In this document: one piece after another, positions 60,898 through 64,000 of the stretch
Layout: each line of letters opens with the position of its first letter
Numbering within the stretch: the first letter of the stretch is position 1
Source: Myxococcales bacterium
Lineage (GTDB): Bacteria; Myxococcota; Myxococcia; Myxococcales; Myxococcaceae
Length of the DNA: 64,000 nt
Direction of reading: 5' to 3'
Assembly (NCBI GenBank): GCA_020846875.1
Contig: JADLDB010000055.1
Coordinates: 16,511-80,510, forward strand
Position numbers and translations under genes: made by a program
The notes under the pieces: generated by a model
Seen by the model: the letters and a program-made list of their open reading frames with translations, nothing else
Databases searched by the model: none
What the model was told of the DNA's origin: nothing

Positions 60898-62147
60898 GCC
60901 CCCCGAGGAAGGCCGGGCTGGGCTTCATCGTCGTCACCTTGATCCTCGACGTCCTGGGCATCGGGCTGCTCATCCCCATCCTCCCTCAGTTGGTGCTGGA
61001 GCTGGCGAGGGGGCAGGAGACGGCGGCGGCGCGGTACGTGGGGCTGCTGACCGCGTCGTACGCGGCGATGCTCTTCCTCTTCTCACCGGTGATTGGCAGC
61101 CTCTCGGACCAGGTGGGCCGCAGGAAGGTGTTGCTCCTCTCGCTGGCGGGCAGCGGGCTGGACTACCTGTTGATGGCGTGGGCGCCCACGCTGCCGTGGT
61201 TCTTCCTGGGGCGTGTCGTTTCGGGCCTCACCGGCGCGTCGCTCGGCACGGCGGCGGCGTACATCGCCGACGTGAGCCCCCCGGAGAAGCGGGCGCAGAA
61301 CTTCGGCCTCATCGGCATGGCCTTCGGGCTGGGCTTCGTGGTGGGCCCGGCGCTGGGCGGCTTCCTCGGCCACTACTCGCTGCGCCTGCCCTTCCTCGCC
61401 GCGGCGGTCCTCATCCTCGTCAACCTGGCGTGGGGCTTCTTCGTGCTGCCGGAGTCGTTACCGCCCGAGCACCGCCGGCCCTTCGACTGGCGCCGGGCCA
61501 ACCCGGTGGGCACGCTGCTGGCGCTGGGGAAGTACCCGGTGGTGCTGGGGCTGCTGGCCTCGGCCTTCTTCTTCGCGCTGGGGCAGCGCGGCATGGAGAG
61601 CGTGTGGGTGCTGTACACCATGCACCGCTACCACTGGACGGTGCTGCAGACGTCGCTGTCGCTCACGGTGGTGGGCCTGGCGGCAGCGCTGGTGCAAGGC
61701 GTGCTGGTCCGGCGGCTCATCCCGGCGCTGGGGGAGCGGCGCAGCTTCATCCTCGGCGGCACGCTGGCGGGGCTCACCTTCGCCGCCTATGGCCTCGCGA
61801 CGCAGGGGTGGATGCTCTACGTCATCCTCTGCGTGGGCGCGCTGGGGGCCATCTCGGCGCCCGCGATGCAGGGGTTGATGTCGAAGGCGGTAGCGCCCAA
61901 CGAGCAGGGCCTGCTGCAGGGCGGCGTGTCGTCCACGAACAGCCTGACGATGACCATCGGGCCGTTGATCGCCACCAACGTCTTCGGGGTCTTCATCTCA
62001 CCCGCGGCGCCAGTCTACCTGCCGGGAGCGCCCTTCTTCGTGAGCGCGGCCTGCGTGGCGGTGGGGCTGGCGCTGGCCGTCCGCGCCTTCCGGGTGAGTC
62101 CGGGGGCGGCAGGCGCCACCGCAACCACGGCCGAGGGCCCGGCGTGA
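60894..62147 (+). CDS. MFS drug exporter, TetA/TCR-like
   Basis: 417 residues with twelve helices. The MFS A motif is [14 protein letters not shown] near 63-76 and motif C is in [22 protein letters not shown] near 142-163, which marks drug/H+ antiporters with tetracycline-type (TCR/Tet) layout. Substrate cannot be told. Start GTG overlaps the activator stop (GTGA), so exporter and FHA activator are expressed together, and the activator may control this promoter. The next gene also overlaps it. Confidence 0.9.
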   Translation: MSPPRKAGLGFIVVTLILDVLGIGLLIPILPQLVLELARGQETAAARYVGLLTASYAAMLFLFSPVIGSLSDQVGRRKVLLLSLAGSGLDYLLMAWAPTLPWFFLGRVVSGLTGASLGTAAAYIADVSPPEKRAQNFGLIGMAFGLGFVVGPALGGFLGHYSLRLPFLAAAVLILVNLAWGFFVLPESLPPEHRRPFDWRRANPVGTLLALGKYPVVLGLLASAFFFALGQRGMESVWVLYTMHRYHWTVLQTSLSLTVVGLAAALVQGVLVRRLIPALGERRSFILGGTLAGLTFAAYGLATQGWMLYVILCVGALGAISAPAMQGLMSKAVAPNEQGLLQGGVSSTNSLTMTIGPLIATNVFGVFISPAAPVYLPGAPFFVSAACVAVGLALAVRAFRVSPGAAGATATTAEGPA

Positions 62148-63367
62148 GGCCCTTCCCCTTTCTCGGTCACGGCCGGGCGGCGCCCTCGGCGAAGCTGTGG
62201 ATCGCCCTCGCCGAGCCGGAGGCGTCTGCGGAGCCGCTGCTCGCGCGGCTGAGCCACCTGAAGAACGTCGGTGGCCTGCAGCGGGACGGCCTTGTGGTGC
62301 AGGCGCGGTTCAAGGCGCTCGCGGACACCTCGGAGCGCGATCAGGCGCTGCTGGCGGCGCACGCGCAGGTCCCGCTCAGCCTCGTCGTGCAGCCCCAGGG
62401 GACGAGCCTCTCTTCGTGGCACGAGGAGTCGCTGGCCGACGTCGAGCGCATCCTGGCGGCGCTGGAGCGCCTGGTGCGGGCCGCGGACACCTACCTGGTC
62501 GAGCGCCGGCGCCTCACCGGCTGGAGCGGCGCCGACGTGAACGCGGTGCTGATCAAGGCCTTCAGAGGCCAGGCCCCGCGCGCCGAGCTGGTCCACGCCG
62601 CGCTGGGGCGGCTGACCCGCGGCCACAAGGGCTCCGCGCGGGCGATCCTGACCGACCAGCTGATGGAGCGCCTGCCCGGCCTCACGGGCCACGACTTCGA
62701 CGTGGATCTGGTGCTGCGGCACCACCTCGCCCTCGCGCAGAAGCTGTCTCCCAGCTCCATCCGCATGCCGGAGAAGTTCAACGAAGGCCTCGCGCTGCGG
62801 CTGCGCGGGCCGAAGCCCAGCCGCGCGCCCGACGGGGTCGAGCAGCTCCACGAGGCGATCGCCGCGAAGGACTGGAGGCGCCTGGGCCGCGCGCTTCGCG
62901 ACGACGAGGCCCACGTGCAGGTGCTGCTCGCGCTCCCGCCCGCTCGGCTGCGAGCGATCGCCGAGTTTGGCCTGTCCACCCCGCTGGCCAACGCCGGCGT
63001 CCATCTGATGGTGCGCGGCCGCTTCGCCGACGCGCTCAAGCTGTACGACGCGGTCATGTACGACGTGAAGCTGGAGGCCAGCACCGCCGCCAACCCCCTG
63101 TACGCGGTGCAGGATGACAACAACCACCTCGGCGTGGACGAAGCGCGAGCGCGCCGCTACCTCGAGCGCTGCCTCCCGCTGGGCCCGGAGAACCCCGCCA
63201 TCTTCCTGAACGCCGCCTTCGTCTGGATGGAGCTCGCTGAGCATGAGGCGGCGCTCGACGCCCTGGCGCAGGCGAAGGCCGGGGGCGTCCAGGTGAAGGC
63301 CCACCGGGACGAGCGGGTCCTCGCGCCGCTGCGCGACCGGCCCGCGTTCAAGAAGCTGATGCGCTGA
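62144..63367 (+). CDS. Hypothetical cytosolic protein with TPR-like C-terminus
   Basis: 407 residues from GTG at 62144, overlapping the MFS gene stop. No signal or membrane helix. The first 200 residues contain LWIALAEPEASAEPLLARL and a helical middle with LTRGHKGSARAILTDQLMERLPG; the final 130 residues carry helix pairs typical of TPR or SEL1-like repeats (ALKLYDAVMYDVKLEAST, NPAIFLNAAFVWMELAEHEAALDALAQAK). I do not recognise the family. The tail converges with the decayed region to the right. Confidence 0.7.
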   Translation: MRPFPFLGHGRAAPSAKLWIALAEPEASAEPLLARLSHLKNVGGLQRDGLVVQARFKALADTSERDQALLAAHAQVPLSLVVQPQGTSLSSWHEESLADVERILAALERLVRAADTYLVERRRLTGWSGADVNAVLIKAFRGQAPRAELVHAALGRLTRGHKGSARAILTDQLMERLPGLTGHDFDVDLVLRHHLALAQKLSPSSIRMPEKFNEGLALRLRGPKPSRAPDGVEQLHEAIAAKDWRRLGRALRDDEAHVQVLLALPPARLRAIAEFGLSTPLANAGVHLMVRGRFADALKLYDAVMYDVKLEASTAANPLYAVQDDNNHLGVDEARARRYLERCLPLGPENPAIFLNAAFVWMELAEHEAALDALAQAKAGGVQVKAHRDERVLAPLRDRPAFKKLMR

Positions 63368-63382
63368 AGCGCCGCCGCGCCG

Positions 63383-63941
63383 TCAGTAGCCCCTCAGCGG
63401 CGGGTGTTTCTCCAGGCAGTCGTCGGCCTCGCCGCCCTGGATCGCGAGGGCGTCCTCCATCTCCTTCTGGGCTTCGGGCAGTCGCTTGAGCCGCTGGTAG
63501 ACGAGCCCGCTGTGGTCGCCCCGCCTCAGCTGATGCTGGACGTGGAGTAGCCCCGCACTGTCGTCCACGTCGCCGCCCGTCGCGCTGGAGGTGTGCGCGC
63601 CCCACCGAATTCCGCCCCGCACACCACCTCGCCGCGCTCGCCAACCCGCGCCTCGCCGTGCTCCACTCCGCGGTGCCGGGCGTTCCGCTCCTCGACCGAG
63701 CCCGCGGTTTCACCAGTTGTTCTTCCTGTTCTTCTTCACTCCATCTGTTCTTTTCTAGGTACCAAATTTGCGTTCGTAACATATACTCGTCGCGCGAATG
63801 AGACTCCCCATAATGCGGTTCGCGGGCTTCGTGGTAGTTGGCACGCAACAGCCGCATCTGCGGCGTCAGCTGAATCGTGTCCTTCCGGCAGGCGTGCGTG
63901 ACCTCGACGCCGGCCTGTGTCTGGGGGGCCGGGGTGCGCAC
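63383..63941 (-). pseudogene. Possible decayed TPR-type gene in an AT-richer island
   Basis: No intact gene covers this 0.6-kb end. On the minus strand, the reading near 63941-63710 gives natural-looking sequence (DTIQLTPQMRLLRANYHEARE, YMLRTQIWYLEKNRWSEEEQ). In a different frame, 63560-63383 gives LVYQRLKRLPEAQKEMEDAL and DDCLEKHPPLRGY, TPR-like. One or more frameshifts would join them, suggesting a broken gene; chance and a real short gene in either frame remain possible. Composition here is clearly less GC-rich than in the neighbours, most so at about 63715-63830. Confidence 0.3.
63718..63752 (+). repeat. Three TGTTCTT repeats in a pyrimidine tract
   Basis: TGTTCTT occurs at 63718, 63727 and 63746. 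On the minus strand it reads as polypurine and would encode an EEQEEQ-like run in the putative decayed gene. It may be simple low complexity. Confidence 0.4.
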
Positions 63942-64000
63942 GTGTGACGGCGCCAGCGATCCCGCCCGCCGGCGTCAACCCGCGGGAACGGCGCTGAGCG

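Noticed and set aside
63840..63858. TGGCACG, a -24-like element of sigma54 promoters
   Set aside because: No TTGC at the right spacing downstream.

Overview
This is a GC-rich chromosomal stretch that reads as a myxobacterium (Myxococcota, probably the Myxococcus/Archangium/Cystobacter side). The basis is two proteins ending in a MYXO-CTERM-like sorting tail (Cys motif, hydrophobic helix, Arg cluster), several Ser/Thr protein kinases with TPR or Pro-rich tails, an FHA-type sigma54 activator, FecR and FN3 envelope proteins, Gly-rich Cys-rich lipoproteins, thrombospondin type 3 repeats, and very high G/C at third codon positions. Species cannot be named from this. No rRNA, tRNA, CRISPR array, prophage or intact insertion sequence was seen. 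Genes are dense, and many neighbours share 4-bp stop/start overlaps (ATGA, GTGA, TTGA, and one apparent CTGA).

Layout. 1-3.4 kb (minus): partial xanthine dehydrogenase small subunit, a universal-stress-protein/Cache-like fusion, a Gly-rich lipoprotein. 3.6-13.1 kb (plus): two small conserved proteins, a Ser/Thr kinase with TPRs, a YdjC/ChbG-type deacetylase, a CPBP protease, and a four-gene GldA/GldF/GldG-type ABC exporter with a DUF4340-like partner. 13.1-19.1 kb (minus): a tightly packed operon of two stand-alone receivers, a FecR protein, an FN3/barrel envelope protein and a sensor histidine kinase. 19.2-21.1 kb: AlkA-type glycosylase, a small periplasmic protein, and a PAP2_C (sphingomyelin-synthase-like) membrane enzyme. 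21.1-23.4 kb: a peroxide-defence island, perR-ahpC-ahpD (minus) divergent from dps (plus), around a palindromic intergenic region. 23.4-30.7 kb: housekeeping genes (manA, a metallophosphoesterase, queF, tsaC/sua5, apaG, a TerC/Alx transporter, glgX). 30.8-33.8 kb: a MYXO-CTERM phosphodiester-glycosidase-like protein and an outer-membrane protein.

33.9-39.5 kb (minus): lipoprotein, active Ser/Thr kinase and a paralogous pseudokinase in one operon. 39.6-40.3 kb: a MerR/BldC-type HTH-receiver protein whose promoter lies inside an array of 9-bp direct repeats. 40.3-47.4 kb (plus): a four-gene translationally coupled signalling operon: PilZ protein, methyltransferase, kinase-receiver-kinase hybrid, receiver-kinase. 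47.3-51.7 kb (minus): MYXO-CTERM S1/P1-nuclease-like protein, rhomboid-like protein that appears to lack its catalytic serine, two tiny proteins, a thiolase, a membrane protein. 51.8-53.8 kb (plus): a membrane protein, recA with an altered P-loop, and a very small basic exported peptide coupled to recA, ended by a strong hairpin. 53.9-63.4 kb: a CpaF-type secretion ATPase with a Pro-rich tail (minus), then on plus a TPR protein, lipoprotein, Ser/Thr kinase, envelope protein, FHA-sigma54 activator, MFS exporter and a TPR-like protein. The final 0.6 kb holds an AT-richer island and what looks like a decayed gene.

No single cassette is an obvious defence or mobile system. The most unusual content is regulatory: the kinase/pseudokinase pair, the 9-bp repeat promoter, the PilZ-methyltransferase-kinase operon, the RR-RR-FecR-FN3-HK operon, and the recA-coupled micropeptide.
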